Positions 1 to 8,384 of a DNA stretch of 24,159 nt are shown here, piece by piece; positions within the stretch are counted from its first letter, which is position 1; each line of letters starts with the position of its first letter. The notes below the pieces were generated by a model that was not told the origin of the DNA, did not search any database, and saw only the letters and a list, made by a program, of their open reading frames with translations. Made by a program: the position numbers and the translations under genes. The stretch is taken from positions 100,988 through 125,146 of the forward strand of contig SZWC01001203.1 in assembly GCA_023375785.1 (NCBI GenBank), read 5' to 3'. This DNA is from Penium margaritaceum (taxonomy: Eukaryota > Streptophyta > Zygnematophyceae > Desmidiales > Peniaceae).

Positions 1-48
<48 letters not shown>

Positions 49-132
49 TTATATGTATATCCAGATGTATATGTACATGTTTATGCACATTCCAGGTGTC
101 ATGTATATGCATGTCTATATGTCTATGCATAT
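1..132. repeat. (TATATG)n microsatellite, left edge
   Basis: The hexamer GTATAT is repeated without interruption over about the first 47 bases, then decays into degenerate TATATG-like sequence up to about 132. The array probably continues left of the window. No gene is visible in it. Confidence 0.95.
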
Positions 133-460
133 GTGTATGTACATTTATTATCAAAGCTAGTGAAGCACTTATGTTTATTTCAGTGCTATACTAGTCATTT
201 ATCGCGAGAAAGGGGCATCTCACGCGTTTATTTGGTAGCGGTCTTTATGTCCTGCATGTCTTTGCAATGTCTGGTTGTATCGCGGCGACTGGGCATGCTG
301 GGTGGAGGGGGGGCATGTACCGACGATGACGGGGGGTTGGGGGGGGGGCAGGGGGCGTCTTGTTCATTCGGTGATGCTGCACGTCCGAAGGATGTCGTCC
401 TCTCAGGCCTCTGCCGACGTCGATGTCCCTTAACTCAAACCCTCTAGATTTCGTTGAAAA
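133..460. other. Unassigned sequence, no supported gene
   Basis: A 104-codon open frame exists on the plus strand, but its composition follows the G-rich DNA and it resembles no known family. I see no splice, promoter or RNA-gene signal. The only notable structure is the cluster of G-runs listed separately. Confidence 0.5.
307..355 (+). other. G-run cluster, candidate G-quadruplex
   Basis: Four G-runs lie on the plus strand at 307-313, 331-336, 339-348 and 351-355, each at least five bases. The last three are separated by only 2 to 3 bases. This meets the usual sequence pattern for a G-quadruplex, except that the first loop is long (17 bases). Function is unknown. Confidence 0.6.
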
Positions 461-640
461 AATGGTTGGGACGTAGCCATAGTCTTCAGAATGGGGGCAT
501 GTTAGAAGACTTATAAAAAATGGGGGCGACTAGCCTGAAGTTTTTCGAATGGGGCGACCTATCCATTGTTCTCACTATGGGGGCGTCTCAGAAATGGTCG
601 TCCAAAAGTGGGGGCGACTGGGCATTTAGGCAAAAATTAG
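461..640 (+). repeat. Degenerate ~30-bp tandem array
   Basis: The motif AATGGGGGCGACT and variants recur every 28 to 31 bases, near 461, 490, 518, 549, 577 and 608. The spacer sequences are poorly conserved, so only the G-rich core is obvious. The period matches the 30-bp internal array of the 530-bp element family, and a fragment of that family follows at 716. The relationship is an inference. Confidence 0.6.
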
Positions 641-715
641 CGCTCCTCTTTCCTTCACTCGAAGTGCTACGCAAAATACAAGCAAAAACTTACGATGGTG
701 TGACCATACATCCAA

Positions 716-830
716 GGTTTTGGTCAAGATATACCCTCTTTTTGGAACTATACAGCTAATATGCCAAAGTCGCGAACGATGTAACGCAGATATCAATGGA
801 CCGCACGATATAATGCAGGTATCAACGCCA
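716..830 (+). mobile_element. 5' fragment of the 530-bp repeated element
   Basis: This stretch matches the first part of the full copy at 8965-9494. It shares TTTGGTCAAGATATACCC, the TTTTTGGAACTA block, and then degenerate copies of the internal 29-bp unit (AACGCAGATATCAATGG-like). The rest of the element is absent, so this is a diverged fragment in plus orientation. Confidence 0.7.
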
Positions 831-1378
831 AGCTAGAAAGCAACTGGCCCCCCATGAGTTAAAAATATTACTCATTCGGGAATCGACTGAAATTCACAGC
901 TCCGTAGCCCATGCACTATTTGTTCACACGTGAATAGTGACGGAGCGGAACCCATGTCCCAAAGCGCCGGTACATGTCCAAACCACCAGTGGAGGTTCGG
1001 AAGATTCAGCTTCTTACAAACATTCTGTGCACAAACCATGTAGTGTCGGGTCTACGTTTGACATATATCATTGCAGATTTGTGCACCATTTGCATCTATG
1101 CTATGTGTGCGTAAAGGCGTTACACACGTGTCATTGGATGTGTTGCCAACGAATGGCATCGCGTCGCTAGTGACAGCCGTGCACGTCCTCATCATCGCCA
1201 CTGACAAGAGAGCATGCCAACCGCCAGCTCGCTGACGACATCCACATATGATGTGACGTAGTCGAAAACGTGCAGAAGCCCAATTGTAGCATGAACTGAG
1301 CTGAAAGTTGCAGTTCATCCTTTAAGTCCCCAACACTTGCAAGTTTGACGTTCATTATGTTGAATTTGATACCCGGCC
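831..1378. other. Unassigned sequence upstream of the small-protein genes
   Basis: No convincing coding frame is visible. Short open frames occur on both strands but overlap each other and have no recognisable motif. The stretch contains the fold-back at 899-946 and would hold any promoter for the gene at 1379, though I see no clear TATA box. Confidence 0.4.
899..946. repeat. Two-step inverted repeat (fold-back)
   Basis: GCTCCGT (899-905) pairs with ACGGAGC (940-946), and inside it CACTATT (914-920) pairs with AATAGTG (933-939). The two stems are continuous on the right side and separated by an 8-base bulge on the left. The loop contains CACGTG. It could be a hairpin or the relic of a small inverted-repeat element. 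Confidence 0.6.
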
Positions 1379-1666
1379 ATGGCGTCCTCACACCACTTGT
1401 CGCTGAAGGGTCGTCCATTGCCGCTACTAGAGAAATGAGTGGAAGATGTCAACGATGCCTGCCACATGGACTTGTATGATGCTTGGGTCGCTTGGGTTAA
1501 CATCAAGCGCATGTGGGACTCAAATGGTCTCGGCCCATGTCCTGCTGACCCATACAACATGTGCTGGCTCATGCGTGTGAAATCGCCGCATCGCCGTCCT
1601 GCATGGTGCCCGCCTCACTGGCAGCCATGGGTCCATCCGGACCCACTGTGGTGTGCGAGATTGTAG
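1379..1666 (+). pseudogene. Unrecognised small-protein gene, copy 1 (one internal stop)
   Basis: This frame of 96 codons runs from ATG at 1379 to TAG at 1664-1666, with one internal TGA at 1436-1438. I do not recognise the protein. What shows it is real is the neighbouring copy at 1801. Both begin with Met and share an N-terminal block (LSLKGRPLP here, LELRGRPMP there). They then align without gaps for about 64 residues from MDLYDAWV onward, with roughly 44 identities, and both stop at the same codon. Conserved positions include NIK, WDS, GP-P-DP, MC, VK-PH-RP, WCPPHW and PWVHPDPLW. Trp, Pro, His and Cys are abundant, which might suggest a metal-binding or structural fold, but that is speculation. 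No signal peptide or membrane segment is evident. Between the N-terminal block and MDLYD this copy is about 12 codons shorter than copy 2. It could also be an exon or captured fragment in a transposon. Confidence 0.55.
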
Positions 1667-1800
1667 ACCGGGAAACATTTGACAGGGTAGACAATGTACC
1701 AGACACGTTTGAATCATGAACCACTACTTCTTCAGAACTTTTTAAATCACGAATCCTGCGCTTTGTACATCTTTGGATTGGCACAGTTTTCACGTAGAAC

Positions 1801-2124
1801 ATGTCTTCCAAGGATCAGCTGGAGCTTCGAGGTCGTCCTATGCCGCCGCTCCAGTTGTGGGATGGAGGTCCAGGTGCTCCTCACTTTGGTCCATAGGGAG
1901 AAATCCTTCCTCCACGCCCCCGTATGGATCAGTTAGATGCATGGGTCGCGCGGAACAACATCAAGAGCCTCTGGGACTCGAAGAACATTGGGCCCCCTCC
2001 AAGTGATCCACTCGACATGTGCAACATCATGTGTGTGAAGCTGCCACATTGCCGTCCTATCTGGTGCCCACCACACTGGTAGCCCTGGGTCCATCCGGAT
2101 CCTCTATGGCGTGCCACACTCTGA
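1801..2124 (+). pseudogene. Unrecognised small-protein gene, copy 2 (two internal TAG)
   Basis: ATG at 1801 opens a 108-codon frame ending in TGA at 2122-2124, interrupted by TAG at 1894-1896 and 2080-2082. The second TAG replaces the glutamine codon (CAG) that copy 1 has in HWQPW, a simple C-to-T change. The protein is the tandem paralogue of the frame at 1379-1666. It has an N-terminal LRGRPMPPL block, a Gly/Pro-rich linker (WDGGPGAPHFGP), then the conserved DAWV, NIKSLWDS, GPPPSDP, WCPPHW and PWVHPDPLW blocks. Many DNA differences between the copies are at third codon positions or conservative, which suggests past selection on the protein. The family is not one I know. It is most probably now a pseudogene, unless TAG is read through or spliced out. 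Confidence 0.55.
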
Positions 2125-2127
2125 ACC

Positions 2128-2589
2128 ACATAGGTTAGCAAACGACCGGGTACATTGTTTATTTTTTCATGACATTGTATATCTCAAATCCCGGGTATTC
2201 TTGTACTTTTGCAGTCTCATTTAACACGCATTTGACAGGTGCAACACATTTGTATGAAATGAGTACTGCAGATGATGAAACATAGCGCAAGTATGTCTTG
2301 GTCACTAACAACTCTGGGCATGGCGAATGGGCAGCCATGCTAGCCATGGCAGTCCTCTATGGTGCGCCAGACTATGACCATGTAGGCCCGTGTAGGATCC
2401 GGTACATTGCTAGTTTTGTCATGAAATTTAATACCTCAACTGCAGGGTATTGTCATTGTTTTGCGGTCCGATTGTACACACATATGATGGGTCCCTCACC
2501 TTTTTATGGAAAAATGCGGCAGAACATGAATCATAGCGGATCTATGTCTCTTTGACAAACAACTTTGGACATAGCTGAAATCTGACTGT
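2128..2589. repeat. 462-bp tandem duplication, copy 1
   Basis: This stretch is repeated almost exactly at 2591-3052, with differences concentrated near 2370-2425. The two copies are separated only by an undetermined base at 2590. The unit carries no convincing gene; opposed open frames of 62 to 85 codons exist on both strands. It contains an older internal duplication: bases from about 2101 re-align to bases from about 2354, for example CCTCTATGG followed later by GGTACATTG in both. The end of the small-protein gene therefore seems to be part of a 253-bp ancient repeat. Confidence 0.85.
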
Positions 2590-2590
2590 N
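2590..2590. other. Single N at a duplication junction (assembly gap)
   Basis: The N lies exactly between the two 462-bp copies. A one-base gap at this place is typical of contig ends joined without merging their overlap. See the matching case at 21088. Confidence 0.7.
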
Positions 2591-3052
2591 ACATAGGTTA
2601 GCAAACGACCGGGTACATTGTTATTTTTTTCATGACATTGTAGATCTCAAATCCCGGGTATTCTTGTACTTTTGCAGTCTCATTTAACACGCATTTGACA
2701 GGTGCAACACATTTGTATGAAATGAGTACTGCAGATGATGAAACATAGCGCAAGTATGTCTTGGTCACTAACAACTCTGGGCATGGCGAATGGGCAGCCA
2801 TGCTAGCCATGGCAGTCCTCTATGGTGCGCCATACTATGACCATGTAGGCCTGTGTAGGACCGGGTACATTGCTAATTTTTTCATGACATTTAATACCTC
2901 AACTGCAGGGTATTGTCATTGTTTTGCGATCCGATTGTACACACATATGATCGGTCCCTCACCTTTTTATGGAAAATTGCGGCAGAACATGAATCACAGC
3001 GGATCTATGTCTCTTTGAAAAACAACTTTGGACATAGCTAAAATCTGACTGT
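2591..3052. repeat. 462-bp tandem duplication, copy 2
   Basis: Near-identical to 2128-2589 in the same orientation, differing at a small number of scattered positions. Beyond 3052 the sequence is unique. It is either a real tandem duplication or two alleles or contig ends left side by side. Confidence 0.85.
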
Positions 3053-3308
3053 TGGTATTCTGTGCATGCAAACGTGTGTAGTATCCATTCTCACTTAACT
3101 GGGTAGGAATGCTAAAAGCAACTATCATAAAATATTTCCTGTACCCGGTAACCCATTTATGTTTGCACAATTTATTGTTCTCATGTGCCTGGTGTCTTTT
3201 GACATGGCAAGCATATACAGCACAAATCCCAGTGTCCCACCATTTCAATGACGATTTCAACCAAAAGTTTGGATAACGTTTGCAATATTACTTTATGCAG
3301 CCTAAACA

Positions 3309-3905
3309 TTAGTCATAAGGACCAGGCTTCCCGTTCACTATCCAATGCTGCACTCGTGGGGGTAGCGTGTGCATCCAACTAATGATGTCACACAAGTGCA
3401 CAGAACTGCTATAAGCCTATGCACAATCGGGATTAATGACCATCCCATCGTCAACGTCTTCAAGAGCAACATAGAATACTTCTTTTGGTGTGTAGTCTGA
3501 TAGAGCACCCATGTCAAAGGGTTCAGGTCACGTGCTGTAGTACAACCTGACTTCTAAACGCCTCCATTCCGTCTGCAACCTCGACAGCAAGTAACTTTTT
3601 CCAGCTCCACAGAGAAACAAAGTGACCATAGGAAGTGCTGTTGCAGACAGCGTACACTCCATTAATACTTGGTGGAAATTTTTGAGAGAAGTACAAATGG
3701 CTTTGTTCCATGCTTTCATACTTTGTAATAAAACATGGGGCACCTCTATCACTACAGGAACCAACATGTTTTCCTCAGTACACTACTGCAACAAGTTAAG
3801 GCTAACGCAAGCCTGCACTTTCACTTTTAGCATAGCATGAACGTTGACTTGCCAAGGTTTTTTAAGGAAAATGAGTTGACACTCTTCAGAGGAAATAATG
3901 GCCTA
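3309..3905 (-). pseudogene. Possible coding relic, unrecognised (low confidence)
   Basis: One minus-strand frame is open from 3902 to a TAA at 3309-3311, with only three internal stops (3783-3785, 3528-3530, 3417-3419). About nine would be expected by chance over 198 codons. The reading includes LFLCGAGKSYLLSRL, whose GAGKS resembles the end of a Walker A loop but lacks the full GxxxxGK[ST] spacing. After the second stop it reads FDMGALSDYTPKEVFYVALE, an acidic and quite protein-like stretch. A competing frame over 3523-3711 is also open, so the true frame is uncertain and a frameshift is possible. I do not recognise the family. On the plus strand, 3976-4140 has a 54-codon open frame with no firm match. 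Confidence 0.25.
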
Positions 3906-4157
3906 GGATTCATAGCCACCCCTAAGACAACCACACTAACTTTATCATCACATATGCTGGACGGCCACTGGCCATGCGGGGTACACCGTTTGCCCAGAAC
4001 TTGGATGTGCTTTTAGACTTGGCCTGCGGCCAACAAACACTCCACTGTACTCCTGCAAAGTCACATGACATTGTTCTTAGCAGAGTATTCATGGCCTTGG
4101 AAGGAATTCAAGACGTGCACATGAACTTTCACACATGATTACCGGAAAAAAATCACC

Positions 4158-4520
4158 TTAAATCCCAAGTGTATCCATAGCTCTTACTACGTGGCTCCCC
4201 ACCTCTTCCTTTGCTTCATCATCCGCGTGCTCTGCTCCTGCATCGTCTTATGTCGCCTCTTCTCCTGCGTTACCGTCTGCGTCATGTTCTAGTGCACCAT
4301 ACTGCTCCATACGTCTGGCACCTTCAGCGTCGTTCTCTTCCTATGTGAGCAGTCCGTTCTTTGGCTCCGCCGCATACCCCAGGGAGTCCTCACTGCCACT
4401 AACAGACACGTTGTCGTCAAAGTCGTCTGCGGCTACCTCACCCACCTCCTCGTCTGTGGAGGACCCCCTGGGTTCTGCTTCAGGGTCATAGTCTGACGCA
4501 TCACTGTCGTCGGTTGCTGC
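4158..4520 (-). other. MULE transposase acidic C-terminal tail
   Basis: After the zinc knuckle, one frame reads an Asp/Glu-rich tail (for example DDSDASDYDPEAEP and EEVGEVAADDFDD) and ends at TAA 4158-4160. It contains two TAG or TGA-type breaks. It connects to the upstream frame only through a frameshift near 4530, beside an imperfect duplication of GAAGAAGGGGCAGG. Acidic tails occur in some MULE proteins; the role here is unknown. Confidence 0.6.
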
Positions 4521-4642
4521 CCCTTCTTCTCTTCCTGCCCCTTCTTCTCTCTCTGCACATGCACCTCTTCTGCTACTGCTGCTTCACAATCTGCTCTTAG
4601 CACTACTGTTGCTTCATGAGGCCGAGGTGCAGCACGGTTGGG

Positions 4643-4684
4643 ACACCCATTCTTTGTGTGACCCTTACGACCATGCTTTGGGCA
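4643..4684 (-). other. MULE zinc knuckle, CHHC variant
   Basis: The minus strand encodes CPKHGRKGHTKNGC, preceded by a basic stretch (GRGRPRRARMKR). MULE transposases normally end in a CX2CX4HX4C knuckle. Here the second Cys is His, giving CX2HX4HX4C, which could still bind zinc. The basic linker and knuckle are typical of the post-SWIM region of plant MULEs. Confidence 0.7.
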
Positions 4685-4890
4685 GATGAAGTTTCCTTTC
4701 CGGAGCAGCGCACGCTTCATTCGGGCTCTCCTGGGGCGACCACGGCCCCGCCATGGACCTGGTGATAGAGTCCAGAGGCCGAGAGTGAGGGCATGGGGTT
4801 GCCGTAGGTGAAGCTCCAGTACCTCACTGTCTGCCCGCGACTCACGTGCGCAGTCGGGTTTTCACCCACCTCCATCATCAGGGCACAGGC

Positions 4891-4935
4891 ATGCTGGCAT
4901 GGCTGGCCAAACTCGCGCCACCGACGACACTCACA
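4891..4935 (-). other. SWIM zinc finger of the MULE transposase
   Basis: The minus strand encodes CECRRWREFGQPCQH, which fits the SWIM pattern CxCxnCxH. It follows the DDE core at the expected distance and is preceded by VDLNMGS, the usual beta-strand context. SWIM domains are a hallmark of MuDR/FAR1-type proteins. Confidence 0.85.
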
Positions 4936-5924
4936 GCTTCCCATGTTGAGATCCACGTGCCGCCGGACATTCGTTAGGCCACGAACCGTTGCCATGGACG
5001 GCCCCTCCATCATGACGTTGTAGTCGCGTGCAAATGTAGAACTATTTAGCAGTGTTTCATGGTAGACGAGGCAAGAATCTTGTTGCAATTGGCTATCTTC
5101 TTGCGGAGGGACTTCAGACAGGCGTTTAACGACTCTGAAGCGTTGCTAGTGATGTGCCCCCCTAGGAACAGAGCACATGTATGACGTCCACTTCTTAAGG
5201 CGTATGCCACCATGCCCGTCTCATCCTGAGATGAGGTAGTTCGCTGCACGTTTGCTGACTGCTTGCAGGTGACGTGACGCTTGGTGAAATTGCTCGTGGT
5301 TGAGGGCGTGTGCGCACTTCCAGGCCCAGTAGGCCGCCTTCTTGCCAAAATTCTCTTGGATGTTTCGCCGTAGATGCCAGGCTAAGTGTGGGTAGCGCCG
5401 GGAAACTGTCTTACCAGAGCCTTCACCCGGCTAGCTTCTCTGTCTGACACAGTGATTGTACCTATAAAACACGATCTAGGGTAAGCTTGTGCCAAATTCT
5501 CGCAGAACCACATCCACGTTTCCTCGTTCTCAGTAGACACCAGTGCCCGGGCCATGGGGCATGCATGATCGTCCGCAAAAAAAATTTGCGCGGCCAGCAT
5601 GACTTGCTTGTGGCTGTTCTTGAGGTAGGTGCCATCCATTGTCATGATTCTCCTTGAGTAGTCCTAGCCAAGGCGAGTAACCCCAGGTGCCACAAATTCC
5701 CATTTGAACTTGTTATGTGCATCCATCTCAGCCACTGCATGCGTTGCTGGATCAACACATTTCAGCTGCACGCCCGTGAAGCTAAAACTTGTCAAACTTT
5801 GAATCAGGGAAGGAAGAACACAGGTGAAGAGCAATGCGAGAGTGGCGGCCGAACGTACTTGTTGACATAGCGGTGGAAACATAGCCCAAGATTTTGCCTT
5901 TGCACCCATGAGTGGTGCCTGGGC

Positions 5925-6385
5925 CAGTGATCTTGCACGGTAGAGCATACATTTGGCCACCTGAATCCCCGCGGCTTCCTTGATGATGGCTCTCAGTGTG
6001 GCCGGAGGTGTAGTCGGATCCCGCGCCATTGCTGACAATATATGCCATGCAATACACCTGGTGGTTCGGTCAGGGTTCCTACGGCCAATAGGCGGGGTGC
6101 AGCTGTGGCCTTCTGTGACATGGGACAGTTTCACCACCCCCAGCTTTGAAGATACAACCGCGCGAACGTTCCACGCGCAGCCACGTGTCACAGCCTCCAC
6201 GCAGCATACATCGATCCGTCTAGGCTCGCTGCGCACCCACTGAAGGCCAAAGCGGTTTGCTACGACGTGGTCCTCGATTGTCGCCCTGCAGGCAGCCATG
6301 TTGCGGATCTTTTTGCCCTCCACAAGCTGGTCACCCTTTGCCTTTCTTTCCTTAGTCGTGCCGTCGGGAGAGCTGTTTGAGGTAC
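5925..6385 (-). other. MULE N-terminal zinc-binding domain exon
   Basis: Translation from the acceptor at 6386 gives a continuous frame with the C/C/H/C arrangement of the WRKY-GCM1-like fold of MULE proteins: DVCC, then RGCAWNVRA, then EGHSC. After it comes the helical block ending in YRARSLA, the usual linker to the DDE core. The open frame starts upstream of any ATG here, which supports a spliced 5' exon. Confidence 0.75.
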
Positions 6386-6590
6386 CTGCAAAAGGACAAG
6401 ATAGATAGTACAGGTAGGTTTCAATTCATGCCTTAGCGGATTAGAAACTGTGGAAAAGCACCAAGTAGGAAACGGCATACGGCAACATGTGCGTAAACAA
6501 TTCTGATGACCGCACATCTTGTACAGCGGACATGCAAGGCCACATGCCGTACAAAGACGTAAAGAAATTGTAAGCCACATATCACCAGTG
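6386..6590 (-). other. Probable intron in the MULE gene
   Basis: The minus strand has a good acceptor, a pyrimidine-rich run ending in TTTTGCAG at 6386, directly before the coding exon. The intervening sequence has no matching open frame. The donor is uncertain; CTG|GTGATATG near 6586 is the best candidate I see. The acceptor is better supported than the donor. Confidence 0.45.
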
Positions 6591-6648
6591 GAGCCACTAG
6601 GACAGAGAACGCAGTGCCTTGCCCTGGAGTTGTGTGTAGGGTGGAGCC

Positions 6649-7737
6649 TCAATCTGGTCCGTGGAGCTTGGCTCCATCTGAAACAACAGCTTCATCTTCG
6701 AACCGTCTTTCCCAGTCCTCATAGTCCCGATCTCTGTTTGGCCAGAAGAAGACTTCTTCTTTGGCACCTGATTCACGGTTGAAAACGTGGTGTGCCAGAC
6801 TCTGGGGATGAGTTGGAACCGGCGCTGGAAGAACGCCGTGCTCAGGAGGCCGATAGGCGCGTTGCTAAGGTGGTGGTGCAGCGGATGGTGGTGATGCAGC
6901 GGGTCGTGCAGCGGGTGGTGCAGCAAGACGTGCAGCGTGTTGTGCAGCGAGTGGTGCAACTAGACGTACAGCGCGTGATGCAGCGGGTGGTGCAGCCGGT
7001 GGTGTAGCAGGACGTCCTGCGGATGGTGCAGCGGATGGTGTAGCGGGCTGTGTAGCGGGTGGTGCAGTGGGTGGTGTAATGGGTCGTGCAGCAGATGGTG
7101 CAGCGGGTAGTGCAGCGGGTTGTGCAACGGGTGGTGCAATGGGTCATGCAACGGATGGTGTAGCAGGTAGTGCAGCGGGTTGTGCAACGGGTGGTGGAGC
7201 GGGTTGTGCAGCGGGTCATACAGCGCGTGGTGCCGCAGGTCGTGCGGCGTTTGGTGCAGTGGGCATCGACTTGGCGGGTAGTGCAGCCGGCGGCACCAAA
7301 TCCACGTCAGTGAAGCTCCACCCCACTGCAGTCGGTGGGTTTGACCATCCATGGTTGCACCGCCTTGGGTCTGAAGGACCAGACAGAGCTGTCATACCTG
7401 TTGCCGGCGAGGCCACATGACGGGGACATAGTGCCCGTGGCACGCGAAACTGAGACGCCACGGGCAAGCCACCCTGGCCGGCGGAGATTGCTCGTCCTTG
7501 TGTAAGTGGGCCTAGCAGATGTGACAGCGCGGGAGTTGTAGGACGCACTGCCTCGGCACATGACAGGAGTGGCCGAGTGGGCGGCCTTGTGGAATCTGTA
7601 AGCGCCGGTCGGGCGGAGGCAGGATCCTCCGCCCTCCGGGCACTGCCCCGGGTCTGGGGCGCCATTGCGCCAAGAATGGGTACATTGGAATTTTCTGAAC
7701 AGAATGTTTTCATCACGTACCTTGCAATTTCACTCAC
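6649..7737 (-). other. Pro/Ala-rich N-terminal region of the MULE protein
   Basis: One frame can be followed from an ATG at 7737 to a TGA at 6649-6651, through the 12-bp array, with stops at 7216-7218 and 6865-6867 and at least one more within the array. In this frame the array reads as Pro-Ala-rich tetrapeptides (PAAQ, PAAP, PVAQ), and beyond it the reading becomes charged and protein-like (EEVFFWPNRDRDYEDWERRF). The region is low-complexity and probably disordered. A strong donor-like GAG|GTGAGT at about 7733 raises the possibility of a further 5' exon. Confidence 0.45.
6874..7263. repeat. 12-bp tandem array, about 32 copies
   Basis: The unit GTGCAGCGGGTG, with many substitutions, repeats with near-perfect 12-bp phase; one 3-base insertion occurs near the left end. 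Because 12 is a multiple of 3 and few units contain stops, long open frames exist on both strands, giving tetrapeptide repeats such as VVQR, PLHH and PAAP. The frame continuous with the flanking MULE protein is the Pro/Ala one on the minus strand. Confidence 0.92.
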
Positions 7738-8384
7738 CTCGCTTGATCAGGAGAGAGAGCGCCATGTTGATGCTCCACCGCAAACACATCAGTCCCCGGC
7801 ATCGTCACAGCTCTTCACCGGAGAAGCCAAAATGAAACGAACACTCTGGGAGGGGGGACTGTCGCTACCCACCGTCCATACTCACGCTGAAGCTGACTTC
7901 CGCCAATGCACATCAGGGTCCATTACAATGTACATTGACGGGTTATGCAGCTACTCCGTATGCAGTAGACTCGTGCGACAGGGGACGGAGCTCACGGGAG
8001 CTGCTCCATTTCCGCACATGCAGGGTCCAAAGCCAGGCTGGCATCTACGCATGCAGGCCGTGTTTTATCCATCGTATTGTTTATGTGTGTATTTAACGTC
8101 AGCATGGCATACACAAAGTATCGTCAAAGCCACGGGAAGAGCTGTATTCTCAAGGAAAAGAAAATACCCCTTCCGTTCGTGATCGAGCGGATCATTGAAC
8201 CAATTATTTCAGTAGATATGTGTACACATGAAGAGTCGCATCGAAGGCCATGCAACGTCTCATTGTACAAATTGCAGAAATGAAACGTGAAAATCAAGTT
8301 TAGAAGAAGAAAAGTATAAGCATGCCCAACGTGCAACACATATAACACAGGTACTGGTAGTCCTTGATAAGTGAAAGCACCATG
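7738..8384. other. Unassigned flank of the MULE, no gene supported
   Basis: A long plus-strand open frame (7577-8182) overlaps the MULE N-terminus and has no recognisable motif, so I treat it as a shadow. The segment may hold the promoter and terminal repeat of the MULE, but no inverted repeat with the other end was found by eye. Confidence 0.4.

Larger units (their letters stand above)
4158..7737 (-). pseudogene. Mutator-like (MULE) transposase gene, decayed
   Basis: This gene would encode a DDE transposase that cuts and moves MULE DNA transposons in the nucleus. From the N-terminus on the minus strand the domains are: a Pro/Ala-rich region with a 12-bp array (7737 to about 6649); a probable intron ending at 6386; a zinc-binding N-terminal domain; and an RNase-H-like DDE core. 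The core has D (5634-5636, in MTMDGTYLK), D (5442-5444, in VSDREAS) and E (5133-5135, in NASESLN). Then come a SWIM finger, a basic linker, a zinc knuckle and an acidic tail ending at TAA (4158-4160). Breaks include TAG at 5661-5663 and frameshifts near 5390, 5160, 5080, 4795 and 4530, and probably two compensating shifts between about 5775 and 5920. It is therefore inactive as written. The order matches plant MURA-type proteins. Terminal inverted repeats and a 9-bp target duplication were not found by eye. Confidence 0.88.

Noticed and set aside
2298..3018. Pair of 85-codon plus-strand proteins in the 462-bp duplication
   Set aside because: The second is a copy of the first by DNA duplication, so their similarity gives no evidence of selection; opposing frames are equally open.
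3976..4140. Plus-strand 54-codon frame vaguely like a helicase C-terminal motif (FMALEGIQDVHMNF)
   Set aside because: The likeness to the ALSR region of PIF1-type helicases is too weak, the key SR pair is absent at that place, and no other helicase motif is nearby on this strand.
6792..7420. Plus-strand proteins with VVQR or Gly/Ala repeats
   Set aside because: They come from the 12-bp array being open in many frames; only the minus-strand Pro/Ala frame continues into protein-like flanks on both sides.
7577..8182. A 201-codon plus-strand open frame
   Set aside because: It overlaps the MULE N-terminal frame on the other strand, has no recognisable motif, and arises in GC-rich sequence with few stops.
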